Shown: in pieces, positions 53,122-64,000 of the stretch | Layout: each line of letters begins with the position of its first letter | Numbering within the stretch: position 1 is the stretch's first letter | Assembly: GCA_025024175.1 (NCBI GenBank) | Contig: QCXZ01000064.1 | Coordinates: 24,920,286 to 24,984,285, forward strand | DNA: 64,000 nucleotides | Source of the DNA: Rhyzopertha dominica | Taxonomy: Eukaryota; Arthropoda; Insecta; Coleoptera; Bostrichidae | Reading direction: 5' to 3' | The notes under the pieces: generated by a model | The model's input: the letters and a program-made list of their open reading frames with translations, nothing else | What the model was told of the DNA's origin: nothing | The model's database searches: none | Program-made: the position numbers and the translations under genes

Positions 53122-55415
53122 TAAGATTCGAATTTCAGACCTGATATTCTCTACCTACAAATATTTTGTTATTTTTTTTTAATATGGCGTACGATATATA
53201 TGCACTCGAAGATTCATTTTACGTAATTTTCAAAAAAAGTGATAATACTCAATTGCACTTGCCTTTACCAATTTTGAGTAAATATCATTATATTACTAAT
53301 TTTTGTTAGGTATTCGATGAACAACTTAAATGGTTTTTTTCTTAGGTAGGTCAAACTATTTGAGCTATATAATAGTACAATGAATTAATAAATCAAATAG
53401 TATATTCAATTCAATTGAAAAGGTCATTTACTTAACTATATGTATATTCCACCATGCATAGATAAATTTAGCCAAAGCTATTCTTCGTGATATTCTTCAT
53501 CGCATTATTAAGTTTAGAACATATCCGTAAATATAATATGTGTGTAAATGAACTAGCCACAAATTTATGTTCTATCCTTAGTGACAAAAATTTTCAAGTC
53601 TATTTGATAAATGACAAGATTTCGTTTGATGCCAATTCGGTGAAGTCTTCAACAGTGGAGGTAAATATTTCGAGCTCTCAGAACAAACAGATCTGAAAGG
53701 AAGTGGCGCTTTTTTTAAAAAGATTTTAGTCTTGCTTGCAGTCTTACAGAGATTCTTAAACTGCCAGCTAAGAATATATCAAACATTTATCGATCAATTT
53801 TACAGTAATTAGATAAGGCTAAATTGAAAATACATGTTTTTTTCATATACATTTCCGCCTTGATTTCTATTTGGCAAATTTATCAGTTATCTTTTCTGAA
53901 CCTATTTCGTTCAAAATTTCCAGTTCTATATAGTACCTATGTCCTCGGGTTACGTTTACTAGAGGAAAAATGTGTGTCTTTGAGACTTTATGCCATAATA
54001 GCAAAGAACAAGCATGCTTGTTCTGAAACCAGAAAATCTGTAGTTCATTATTTTCGCTCAACGGAAAAAAGTTTTTTTTTAATTTTTGACTTACTAATGA
54101 CTAATTTACATTATCACGGAGGCGGGCTCGATTTGTTTACTGTCGTAAACGTTTAAAAATATTTATTGATTATCTTTAAAAAGTTCAATGAAAAATTTTC
54201 GAATATTCTTCGTTCCTCGTAAGAACCATAAACTGATAAATAAGCTTTAAACAACCAGATCTATTAAAAATTTAAAGAAATACAGTGGTTATATAAATGA
54301 TTCATGCATCCAGGCGCTTATGGAAATTATCGATTTAATAAGTTTGCCGCCTCTCAGGAAAGTGAAAGCAACTATTGTTTTAACGCATACTTGCCATCTG
54401 TCGATTGCTGAATTATTTGTCATATTTAAATATGAGAAAACGCGTGGGAGTGTGTATTTTCAACATAATCTGTAGTGTTTTGTGCAATAATCAAGTTAAG
54501 GTTGCTCACATTTCAGAGCTGTGGGGTGGCACTGTTTCGTGTAACTTTTAGGTTATGTATCGTATTTGTGAGGTTGTGGCTACAGTAAGCTTGTTAAATA
54601 ATTGTACTGTGATGGACTAGATGTTTTAGGCTGTCACAATGGCAAAATTCACAAACTAAGTTGTAGGAGTCTTAGCTCATTTTCTTGCTTCTAAGTCTAT
54701 TTCTTGTATTTTGTACCAAATTTTTTATTTTTGAATTATTTATTTACAATTATCCTACTTTTTGTGGAAATTAACATAAATTTGCTTGACAATAAATAAA
54801 CGTGGATGTCCACGTGAAATGTTGCAAAAATTCATAATTTTAGTCCTCTTTTCAGTTCAACTACGACAAGTCTCTAGGGAGATTATATTACTCCACAACT
54901 AAAATAAATAAGCTTTTTTAGTCATTTACCAGCATGCTAGCCTAAACTAGATGACGTCCTACAAAAGTTTTAGAATATAGTGTAGTTTTCGTTGGTTGTT
55001 TTGTAGTTCAAGAAAAGAGTTGCACGATTCGGTTATCTTTTTAACTTATTGGCGATATGTAAATTAACCCAAGTAGCAAGTCGACAATTTAGGGTATTTC
55101 CAAAACATGAAAAGTCCTCGTAAGCAACATTGCGAAAAAATACATATGATTAGAACACGTTAACATGCTTGCCCTGACGATTTTCTTGGAGTGTTCTAGA
55201 AATGGAGCTTCTGAGTAGAGTGACGCAGGCTACTAACCAATCCACAACCTTCTTAACTTTTAAACTCAGATATGACTTGACGCTTTTGTTTTTTTTCAGC
55301 ATAAATTTTCTTCCTAAGCAGAAAAATACTTCTAATTATCATAGGCTATGTTTATGGAATAGCATCTGGTGTTTTTAATAAAAATATTTTATTGCTTTTG
55401 CATTGCTTATTTTCA
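53122..55415. other. AT-rich stretch, no gene recognised
   Basis: Open frames at 53487-53696 and 53824-54156 lack known motifs. The second begins with a hydrophobic segment and is 110 codons, but the codon usage is that of AT-rich noncoding DNA. Confidence 0.4.
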
Positions 55416-55419
55416 CCGC

Positions 55420-55740
55420 ACATTATACGTTTGGTGCATCTTAACAACTGGTTTGAGAAATACTCTAAAAATGAGAATATCGTCAAGCTTACATGGATTG
55501 AAAATCCTTTTAATAACGGTGCTCCACTCTAATTTACTTCTGCGGAAAAAGAGAATCTAATTGAGCTCTCTTGCAATAACACTTTCAAAACGAAATGTTT
55601 CAGCATGGAGTTGCCCGAATTTTGGATTTCAACAAAAGATGAATGTGCTCTTTTAAGCGAAGCTGGATTTTCGGCGGTTGTGTTTATAAAGAGCAAGTAT
55701 AAATCGAAAATAAATGTTCAAAAGGAGGTGAAAAATTGAG
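55420..55740 (+). pseudogene. hAT transposase C-terminal remnant (ZBED5/FAM200-like)
   Basis: Translation with one stop gives NNWFEKYSKNENIVKLTWIE, AEKENLIELSCNNTFKTKC, LPEFWISTKDECALLSEAGF and SAVVFIKSKYKSKINVQKEV. These correspond to the end of ZBED5/FAM200/SCAND3-like hAT proteins, where FWISVKxxYP precedes the dimerisation region with CExGFSAL..IKxKxRxxLNVE. About 20 residues between CALLS and EAGF appear deleted. Inactive. The upstream part of the transposase is not recognisable. Confidence 0.72.
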
Positions 55741-57516
55741 CAGTAACCAGCAAGCTCATCCAACCTATAAATTTAATATTTAATTTTAGTAAAATAAATT
55801 TAATTAATGAGTTTGATTTGTAATATCCACCTTTCGTATGTCTATTATAGTTTTTGTAGTGTATGAATTTTAATTAGATAATGCTAATGACTAAGCCTCT
55901 TTTATTTTATTTTTAAACTTAGGTTAGCGAGCTGTAGATAACCCTTAAATAATTCAAGGCCGCAGCGACTCCAAAAAGTTTGGGAATCTCTGGAGTAGAG
56001 GTTACCACAAGCTTACTATACCAATAATTATTGTCATTTCTTGTCTTCAAAAGAAAAATAGAACCGTAAATTATTGGAAAACCTTTATATAGCCGTCAAT
56101 TTCGTGACTATAACTTGATATGCAACTTTCAGTACAGTATATCGTGCTCATTGATGTCAAGTGATTGCCATGGCTATTGTATCTTGGCAGCAGTTACAAA
56201 AAGGCGGCACAAAGAATTCAGAAATCGAAGCCGCTCGCATTGCATGAATCATTTATAGAAATCCTGTATAGGAAACCATATGATGTAGAAGCTACCAACC
56301 TTTTGATGTTGGAATTTGTGCATGATCAACCAAAAACGGCGGCCACTAAAAATGGGCATTAGTAAGTCTCACATTCAAAGAATGTTGAACCCGAAGAAAA
56401 TACACCCATACAAAACAAATTAATTATACATTAGAACTATGGGATGATACTAAAGGATTATTATTATGTTTGTGGATTGGGAGATCAAAAATGTAGAAAC
56501 CAAAATTTTTGTTACTTACACACATATAATTAAGTTTAATAATAGATCTGCTGGTTTTAGAAAAAGGAAAATATTTTTGCTGTGCAGTTTTAGAGTGAAA
56601 TGAAAGATAATTATTTGTTTCCTCTTGTAAACTCAGGCCGGGGACATACTGTAAATCATATTGTTCAATCGTTCATCTTCTAGAGCATTAAGCCTGAATC
56701 CTACAAAACTATTTATTTTTTGTATGAATAATATTAAACACCGCATTTTTCACTCTTTCCAATGTCTTTGATTTTATTTAATAGAAATCTAACCTAACGA
56801 GCTTGGGGCTTGATTCCAGTCAGTCTGCTCTTTAGATGGGAAAGCACTATTCCTTCTAAACGTAAGTAATTCAACGATTAAAGAGAGTTAAGAAGACTAG
56901 CGCATTATCTGTAAATCAAAAATCACAAAATAAATGTAGGCGTGATTGTTGTAAGGTAAATTTTTGATCGTAGGCAATGTCTAGATGTTTAAGTCTAGGT
57001 TAAATTATTGTATTTTGGAGAATCATAAGAAAAAATGCTAGTAGCAGACAATGTGATGTAATTTGCATTAGAAGAAATACGAGCAAGCCTAGGTTAGATC
57101 ATTGATAAGCTTCAAACCAGAAGTACAGAGTACAAAAAGAGTCAAATGAATGATACAGAAAACCATACCATACATTACGGTTGCGCTTGTCAAACACTTA
57201 AGTGAGCTTAAATGAAACAAATTACTAAAATTGTAGATGTTGAAAGGGAGATATGTCATCAACATAGTCCAGAATGTTCCTTTAAACTACACTTTCAGTA
57301 ACTTTAGTAGTTAAAATTACTAACCAGGAAAATCAGGTGAAGGGTAGTTCATATAGTTTGAAACTTCAAATTAAGCTGTGCATCCCTAATAATAACTTTT
57401 TATTCAGTTTACACAATTAAAAAAATACTTGATACATTAATAAAATGTAATAGGTACAGTACGAGAACGAGTAAACGAGACGTTTAATTCATATGTTGAA
57501 AAAACAAGAAAAATAC
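55741..57516. other. AT-rich DNA with one unassigned open frame
   Basis: The 65-codon frame at 56165-56362 includes HESFIEILYRKPYDVEATNL and LMLEFVHDQP, which looks like a real protein piece, perhaps from a transposon, but I cannot name it. The rest has no features. Confidence 0.3.
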
Positions 57517-57975
57517 TGTCACAAACTTCTGTCTTGGGTTGTGCGCCGTTGAGCTAGAGATCAACTGAGGAAACTTGAAACAGAGAACTAGGGGCGAAGG
57601 CAGGAGAGATACGACTTAGGTTCTAAACAACTATTTATTAACATACGAATCTGTAAAACAAGTAACATAAAATACACATTAATAACTGTAACACAGAAAT
57701 ATATTAGAATGACTACTGAATAATTTACCTTGTTACTTATATTGTGCTAGGAGGGCTAGCTCCTGCCACAGGGGCAACGTTTTACATTTTGCAGTACCCT
57801 AAGCTATTCCCCAGTTATTCACGATCGATTTATCCGAGTATTTATACTCAACTTGCTAATACGTCATAATGCTTCGCTAGCATTATACTCGGTGCTAGCG
57901 GGAAGTGCAATGACACAAAAATGCTGACATATTTAGTAAACGTTCTGTTCTAGAATGTCTAACGATCTAATTAAA
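57517..57975 (-). repeat. LTR-like repeat, copy B
   Basis: Homologous to 8653-9000 and in the same orientation, starting TGTCACA. A TATA box GAGTATAAATA lies on the minus strand at 57839-57849. About 100 bases upstream of it, at 57946-57958, is TGTTCTAGAATGT, identical to the heat-shock-element core at 5308-5320. No coding region is attached, so a solo LTR is likely. Confidence 0.52.
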
Positions 57976-58490
57976 TGAATTTAGAATAAATTCAATATAT
58001 GGCAATACTAAATAAACATCTTCGTCAGTCTTGTAATAGGTAGTTACATTTGTAATTTTCGAATATCGGTTTAGGCGATCGTTTCCCACAGCTTATTTTC
58101 CTTGCCACGCTATCATTGTCCAATCTATCAACCCTAATGTGGCGGAATTCGGCTAAATGGACATGCCGAAAGCAATAAATCAGTGGCTCATCATTCATAG
58201 TCATTTGAAGCTACCGAATCTGAGGCGACGGAATGTCTAGGAATTCTAACAACGTGACTGGTATGCGAGGNTTAAATTCGAAGATGACATATTGGCGCCG
58301 GTGTATCCGGTGCACCAATGCAGATGTTAAGGGTGCAAATTTTGGTTGATATTAGCCCTTGTTTATTATTTATAAATGAATTGAAATATACACGCAGAAA
58401 TGGAGTCTTAGAAAGTTTATTCCTGTGTGTAGATAAAACTGGGGAAATAAATTGGGCAGACTGAGAAAGAAATATTAAACAGAACTATTA
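57976..58490. other. No gene seen
   Basis: Unique-looking DNA; nothing recognised. Confidence 0.4.
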
Positions 58491-59908
58491 TACAGGATGT
58501 TTCACGAATGATAATGACCCTGACGAAATTAAAACTGCAACCCAAAATACATTCTCATAGCCAATGTGGTTATTTTACATAATGGTATTATTTTAAAAAT
58601 AAATTGGGAATCCATGACGGTTATGCGCTATGGTTCCTGTCACTGTATTTATTAAAAGTCAAAATGTATTCAAATGATGAAAAAACAGATATGATTTTGA
58701 TTTATGGTGAATGTAAGAAAAATGCTTCCGCTGCTGCCCGTTTATACAGACAACGTTTTCCAAATAGAAGAGCTCCAGCCGATACAATTTTCAAGAGACT
58801 TGAATTAATTTTAAGGACAAACTGGTCACCTCTGAAAAAGTCAAGAGAAAGAACAGCAACAGGCCCTGACAATGAAATTAGAGTATTGGAAATGATTGAC
58901 GAACATCCTCATATTAGTCAAAGGGTAGTCTCAAGAGCAACCGGTATTACTCTGTCTTCAGTACACCGAATAATTAAAGGCAATCAATTTTATCCGTATC
59001 ACTTGCAATTGGTTCAGGCCTGAAAGGAGAAAGATTATCCTAAAAGACTGGCCTTTTTGTAAATTTTTTCGGGAACGCCAAAATTTGAATGTGAGATTTT
59101 ATGGCAACATTTGCTTCTCAGATGAAGCAAGATTTTCAATAATGGTGTAGCTAACAAACATAACATGCATTATTATGCGCAAGAAAATCCACGTTGGATT
59201 CGAGAAGGACATTTTAAAACTATCTACTCGACCAATGTCTGGTGCGGAATATTGGGGAATCAAATTGTTGGGCCTTATTTTTTTCGCGATAGTTTAAACA
59301 GCAATACTTATCTAATTTTTTTAAGAAACAAAATGTAAATTTACAAGTAAGACAAGTTCTATGGTTTCAACAAGATGGGGCATAATAGGGAATAGTGCGA
59401 AATTATCTTGATTTGGTTTTGTCTAACCGATGGATAGGAAGAGGTTCAATTAATCCTTGGCCATCGAGAAGCCCGGACCTTACTCCTTTGCATTTTGTGG
59501 GGAATGGTAAAAGAGCAAGTATACCAAACACCAATTGAAAGTGTAGAACATTTAGAAAATAAAATACGTGATGCATGTAGATCCATCACTCCAGAAATGG
59601 TAATGCATGTTAAAAGATCGTTTTGGGCACGAATTCAAGCTTGTGAAAACAGCGGAGGGCGACATTTTGAGGATTTATTACATTAATGTTGTTCAATAAA
59701 CATTTTTCAAAAATAAAATTTGTTTTACAATACCGATTTCATTTAAAGCAAATGATTGAAGTTTATGTCAAAGTTTACGAATTTATACAGCTCTCTACGT
59801 TTTATATTTTTAAGACGATGACCAATTATCAATGTTACTTCTGCAAATGTATTTTGGGTTGCATTTTTAATTTCTTCAGGGTCATTATCATTCGTAAAAC
59901 ATCCCGTA
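58491..59908 (+). mobile_element. Tc1/mariner-type transposon with complete ends
   Basis: Terminal inverted repeats of about 60 bases are nearly identical: TACAGGATGTTTCACGAATG on the left and, complemented, TACGGGATGTTTTACGAATG on the right, both followed by ATAATGACCCTG. TA duplications flank them at 58489-58490 and 59909-59910. Length is 1418 bases, normal for the group. The transposase gene inside is broken (next entry). High similarity of the ends suggests that this is one of the younger insertions in the window. Confidence 0.88.
58664..59686 (+). pseudogene. Transposase with DUF4817 helix-turn-helix, frameshifted
   Basis: The start is MYSNDEKTDMILIYGECKKN (58664), the DUF4817 helix-turn-helix found at the front of many insect IS630/mariner transposases, continuing through RLYRQRFPNRRAPADTIFKR and HPHISQRVVSRATGITLSSV, which binds the ends. 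After a stop at 59021 the catalytic core continues in other frames: CFSDEARFS near 59106, WGILGNQIVGPYFFRDSLNS near 59250, LWFQQDGA near 59360, SRSPDLTPL near 59464. The final open piece, 59495-59686, reads VKEQVYQTPIESVEHLENKI and CENSGGRHFEDLLH. At least four frame breaks or stops make it inactive. Confidence 0.85.
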
Positions 59909-60320
59909 TAGTTCTTATTATTTCACAATGAAGTTGCTTCTAACTAAATAAAAATGACCCTCTCTTGAATGGTTTGTCGTAAAAGTTATTAACTAAATAT
60001 TACTTCTTTCATGAATTACGAAATAATGCACTACAAAAGAAAGAAAATAATCAAACACAGGTAAACAAAATATGGAGTCAGACAACAGATCGAAATTCTC
60101 AGACTCTTGCAGGAAATCATATAGTTAGACAAAAGTACCATGTCCACATAATTCCCTGTATCTTTAAAATGACAAAAAAACTAAACTGTCTCCAACGTAT
60201 TTATAAACCTTCAATAAATTTGTTTTTGCCCTGTCAATTGGACAATTAGGCAGCTCATTAGTTTATTAGTAGTATGTAGGTACATAGTATATTTTTACAT
60301 AATTATGTGTAAATAACAAA

Positions 60321-60392
60321 CACCCATGGCTTAGGCGGGGGACTCGGGGTACAGAAGACGACACGCTACCCACTGCACCCCTAAGACCGGCT
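60321..60392 (-). repeat. tRNA-derived SINE head, possible
   Basis: On the minus strand TTAGGGGTGCAGTGGGTAGC and GTGTCGTCTTCTGTACCCCG resemble the A-box half of tRNAs (compare GCGCAGTGGGTAGCGCGTC). A good B box and anticodon stem are missing, so it is not a tRNA gene; a SINE or a relic is likely. Confidence 0.4.
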
Positions 60393-61024
60393 TGTTTGAT
60401 TATTTTGAACAGTGATATTGTCATCCGATGACTATGACAGCTGAAAATCCCGTCTAATGTTTTGTTACATTTTTTAGCTACCTATACGTTGCATAGGTAG
60501 TAGACAAGAATAACATGAATAGAAAGTTTCAGGGCACATTTCTTTTAAGAGCTCAGGAACAAATAAAATTTGTATTCTTTCTGATAACTTGAATGTAATC
60601 CCAGAAATAATAGAATAATAATAAAAATAATTTGCCTATAAGCGGATACTATCTACGTTTAAATATGAACATCTCGCCAATACAAATTAATCACAGTTGA
60701 GAAAATTATGTTCTTGATATAAAGAAGAATGCTCATGTATATTTGAAATGGTGGGTACTATCGAATGAAAATAAAGGTATAGGTACTTGTCTGCGTCAGA
60801 AATTTCGTTCAAAATGCATGATATAAAAGTCCTTAAAAACTCAAAATAACTCTTAATGTACACCTCCATGCACAATGTTTTATACATCTAGTTTATTTTG
60901 TCGAGATATATAAAATTTATATTCCTCTATTTGTAATAATTTACATTTACATTTACCCAAAAATATTAAAAAAGCCTACAGAAAATAAAATTACGAGCAA
61001 TTTAGCAAATATGTAGTTCAGATT

Positions 61025-61122
61025 AACAATTAATTAGATTAACAATGAATTAGGTAATTAATTAGGTAATTATTAATTATAAGTATTAATTAGGTAATTA
61101 TTAACAATTAATTAGGTATTGT
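61025..61122. repeat. AT-rich minisatellite
   Basis: Imperfect repeats of AATTAATTAGGTAATTA and AACAATTAATTAG over about 100 bases. Probably replication slippage; no function inferred. Confidence 0.7.
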
Positions 61123-61259
61123 AATGTGGGTTAAGTCTCACTTGCAATTCCTTTCTTGCTATTTATAAATCATAGGCATAATCGTTTCTGAGATCTCGTT
61201 ATCTATAATATACAACATGATATCAGGTGTACTGCAGAATAAGTTCTCATCATTTATAA

Positions 61260-62510
61260 TCTTCATAAAATATAATAGGCTGAGAGGAATAATTGAACCA
61301 CAGCTATGAAAATTGCAAAATGGTTTTAGGAGAAGATATAACATACAAGACCATATATTCATAATACGATAGATCATAGACAAACTGAACAGACAATAGC
61401 ATGAAAGATACCTGACATTTATTGATCTACAAAAGGCCTTCCACGGACTACCACGAGACCTGGTGTTTACAGAAAGGGGACCACACAAAGAAACCACAGA
61501 AGCGATAAAAAGTATACATGAAGAAAACCAGAACTGTGTCTGAACACAAAACATGGAACTGAAATGTTTTACAACTAGAAATTTACTAAGACAGGGAGGA
61601 GCGTTTAGTCCATTCTTTGTTTACTGTTATGTTGGACAATATCATAAAAATATGTGTTAACAAAACAAGCAATCTGTTATATGGTATATGAAAAAATGGC
61701 AAAATAAGAATTTACAGAACATAAATATGTAGAATAGGTAACTGAAAAAACGTAATATAAAAAAATGTGAACAAAAGTAAGAAGATAGCTATAACAAAAA
61801 AAAACGAGTAACAAGTGAACATCAGTAATGGCGAAATAACGGGTAGAACAAGTAAAAAATCTAATTACGTATGGGCAATAATAGAAGACACCGGAAGCAC
61901 AGAAATAGTGCGGCTCGGTTATATGAAGTTACAGTAGCAAAAAATGTAGTTTCTTTTTGCTACTAACTTTGGGATGAAGAATAAATCCAATATAGAAGAA
62001 GCGAAAATAATGGCGTAAGAAGAAATGGACAGGGTCTGTCATAACGTATAAAAAATAAAACATTACACTTTACTGTAAATGGGGACCTGATTTAGTATTG
62101 CCACGCAACAAATAACCAAAACATACGAGACAAATTTTGTAAGAAAAGATTTTGGCCGCATTAAAATATGTTGAAAAGGAAAAAGAAACCTAGTGGGTGG
62201 CTGAATCTTTCTTAGTTGTTATAAAAAGGACATTTTTAGCAACCGGAATGAGTAAAATAATCATATGTAGAACTCCGAATACAGTCATTAAACGAGAAAC
62301 TCGACGAGACAATCGGCGATGGAAGAGGTCCAAACTGAACGTAACGAAGAAGTCGAAGACGCTGTACTAGAATGAATTTTAAAGACATACATGTCAATAC
62401 AAAATTTTATAATATGAAACGTGCTATATGAATTAGTGGCAAGAAAGCAGTNTATGACCAGTAGACAGNTTGTTTTGGAAAAAGTCAAGAAGTAAATTAT
62501 AGATATAAGC
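61260..62510 (+). pseudogene. LINE reverse-transcriptase remnant
   Basis: Plus-strand blocks follow the order of a non-LTR reverse transcriptase: QNGFRRRYNIQDHIFIIRQI near 61317-61375, ERYLTFIDLQKAFHGLPRDL near 61398-61460 (the catalytic (F/V)D..KAFD block, D changed to H), LLRQGGAFSPFF near 61580-61615, and further on WAIIEDTGSTEIVRLGY near 61868-61925, equivalent to the YLGAIIxxxGxxxxEIxxRI block. Frames are interrupted throughout. The minus-strand frame 61159-61554 is an antisense by-product. I cannot place it in a LINE clade with certainty. Confidence 0.72.
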
Positions 62511-63199
62511 ATTTCTATTGTGTTTTAAGACAATTGGAAGATTTTTTCATTCACATGGGCTAGTGAAGATCACCAAGACCGCATGGAACACGCATAATTT
62601 GAAGACTTATCCAATCAGGAACTCTTGGATAGTTTGCACGAAACAAGTGTTATTATTTAGACAATGTATCTCATCATTCACGAATGAGCAACAAACAACT
62701 ATGATCGTCTTGAAAAAAACAAAAAATTTTTTCGAGTGACAATAAAAATGGAATTTAATTTAAAGCCGGAACTGTAAAAATGAAATACTTGAATCCGCTA
62801 AATATTCGTACCTGTTTTTCTAGTCTCAAAAGATTGATTAAGTTTTTAAAATGAAAACGAAGCCTAACAAACACTAACAATAGTAATTGAAATGTTCGTA
62901 TACAATTTGTTCATAACAAAGAATTACGGCAATAATTGTTGCTAACTCATAACTAATTTACCTTTCCTAGGCTACTAATAGTCAGAGGAAGTAAAATTTG
63001 CTTGTATCATAAATACTCTAATGTTGTAGTCGTTTCATAAATAATGTTTATTTAAAAACACTACTTGTAACTTGGAGAAACAGCACATAATATTCGCTCC
63101 CAGGTATTAATAACTTTGGCAAAGTAAACTAAAAACCCTAATTATCTTTTATCGGCATCATCATCCACATGTGTTTCCAACTAAATATATCTCAATTAT
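62511..63199. other. No gene seen
   Basis: A frame at 62518-62739 has no motif. AT-rich. Confidence 0.4.
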
Positions 63200-63365
63200 C
63201 CCCTCTAGCGCATTAATCGTTCCAACTCCTCCCACCAAATCGTCCCATTGGCCGACGTAAACGCTACTTACTAAAGTATCCTGGTTCCTAAGTAGCTTTA
63301 ATGTTGACATCGTTTTTATAGCGGATCCGGAAAATGGCCGAATTAGTTAAAACGTGATCGCCAAG
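63200..63365 (+). promoter_or_regulatory. Promoter/5' UTR of the right-edge gene, with a short uORF
   Basis: Contains a CCCATTGG CCAAT-type box near 63243, a TTTTTATAGCGG sequence near 63313 and a 7-codon upstream frame (63334-63357, MAELVKT) ending just before the main ATG. Such an upstream frame can reduce translation. The transcription start is not directly visible. Confidence 0.4.
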
Positions 63366-63660
63366 ATGATTTCAACGGAAGAGGTCACGGCTGATTGCAG
63401 CGCCGGCGAAATTTCCACCAAACCGGTGCAGAAATGCAACTTTTCTATAGACTCGCTTTTGTCTAATAAGAGCGACGGGAATAAAAATTGTGATAAAAGT
63501 GCATTTGAAATTAGAAATCACGGACCTGCCTTTGAAAAGGGTGTGATAGTTCGACCAGAATCTAGATCTCCCAGCAAGACTGATGAAGACGTTACTTCAA
63601 GGGGTGAACCTGAGGAAGGTACATCCTCAAGGCATTTTTATCAGAGGACGTTCTCAGATG
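63366..63660 (+). CDS. First coding exon of a transcription-factor gene with eh1-like motif
   Basis: The frame starts at ATG 63366, and codes for 98 residues plus one base before a GTAAGG donor at 63661. Residues 26-33, FSIDSLLS, match the eh1 Groucho-binding motif (FSIxxLL type) usual near the N-terminus of repressor homeobox proteins such as Gbx/unplugged, Mnx, Emx and Gsc. The rest is low-complexity, charged and Ser-rich (RPESRSPSKTDEDV), as in linkers of such factors. No DNA-binding domain is in this exon; it would lie beyond the window. Gbx/unplugged is attractive, because Gbx and Mnx are ancestrally linked, but this cannot be decided. Forkhead and T-box proteins also carry eh1 motifs. 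Confidence 0.62.
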
Positions 63661-64000
63661 GTAAGGTTTAGTGAGTAAATTATGTATTACTAGATAATTT
63701 TAGTCCGGTATGAAAGTTATTGGAGCTATACTTAATCTAGGAGCATGTTTACAAGTCCTGAATGTGAATCACTTCTTCCATTTTAAACAGCAGTAGCTCA
63801 GTAAGATAAGAAAATATTTTAATTTGTAGTTTTCGTATTTGTCAAATAATTAGCCGAAATTTTTTTTAATAAACTTGTTACGTATCATCAGATTGGCCCT
63901 AAAGATAAAACCTGTATACCGGGTAAAATTATTTTGTTTATCAATGGTTAAAAATTTTTCTCGTTTATATCTCAATCTATTGAGAAAACTATACGAAAAC
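63661..64000 (+). other. Start of intron 1 of the right-edge gene
   Basis: AT-rich sequence after the donor. No further exon before the window ends. Confidence 0.5.

Noticed and set aside
60321..60392. A functional tRNA gene
   Set aside because: A-box-like sequence is present, but no proper B box, anticodon stem or acceptor pairing.
61159..61554. 131-codon minus-strand frame
   Set aside because: It is antisense to a recognisable reverse transcriptase remnant on the plus strand.
1..64000. CRISPR array, bacterial operon or prophage
   Set aside because: No regularly spaced identical repeats, and gene structure with introns and poly(A) signals shows that this is animal nuclear DNA.

Overview
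The window is AT-rich, intron-rich nuclear DNA of an insect, most likely a beetle. The evidence is an insect-type motor-neuron homeobox exon, spliced Rab GTPase genes with GT..AG introns, a dense and mostly decayed transposon load typical of insects (mariner/IS630, Penelope-like, gypsy, LINE, hAT and THAP-type elements), and three short runs of TCAGG, the telomeric pentamer of many beetles. Scattered single N positions suggest a draft assembly. No bacterial-type operon or CRISPR array is present.

Layout. 1-3.6 kb: a decayed ZSWIM3-like gene copy, then the last exon of an Mnx/HB9 (extra-extra) homeobox gene whose other exons lie to the left of the window. 5.1-7.1 kb: a ~100-bp tandem array carrying heat-shock-element cores, then on the minus strand an hsp70-like promoter with no heat-shock protein gene behind it. 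7.7-11.4 kb: a transposon graveyard (mariner, LTR-like segment, two Penelope-like elements). 11.5-21 kb: mostly unassigned DNA with inverted-repeat elements, a dispersed repeat and two GC-richer islands. 21-35.2 kb and 40-46.6 kb: two tandem, same-strand, five-exon genes for divergent Rab-family GTPases, with duplicated promoter and downstream flanks. The duplicated unit is about 17 kb in copy 1 and 11 kb in copy 2, mostly because different transposons landed in each. 46.7-62.5 kb: more transposon remains, including a nearly complete Tc1/mariner-type element with DUF4817 and 60-bp terminal repeats, a THAP-type element and LINE reverse-transcriptase remnants. 63.4 kb: the first coding exon of a gene that runs off the right edge; it carries an eh1-like repressor motif typical of homeobox factors.

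How the parts relate. The Rab pair is the main protein-coding content. Both genes keep the P-loop, NKID and SAK nucleotide-binding motifs, but both replace the switch-II catalytic glutamine with glutamate (WDTAGEE) and both end in an unusual WWKCYF tail instead of a double-cysteine or CaaX end. Copy 1 carries two long inverted repeats inside introns, so its pre-mRNA should contain long hairpins. The most unusual non-protein signal is the orphan heat-shock promoter facing a heat-shock-element array, which could belong to a heat-inducible noncoding RNA or to a transposon. The two developmental-regulator exons at the window edges may be relatives of the ancient En/Mnx/Gbx homeobox linkage, but the right-hand gene cannot be named from this exon alone.
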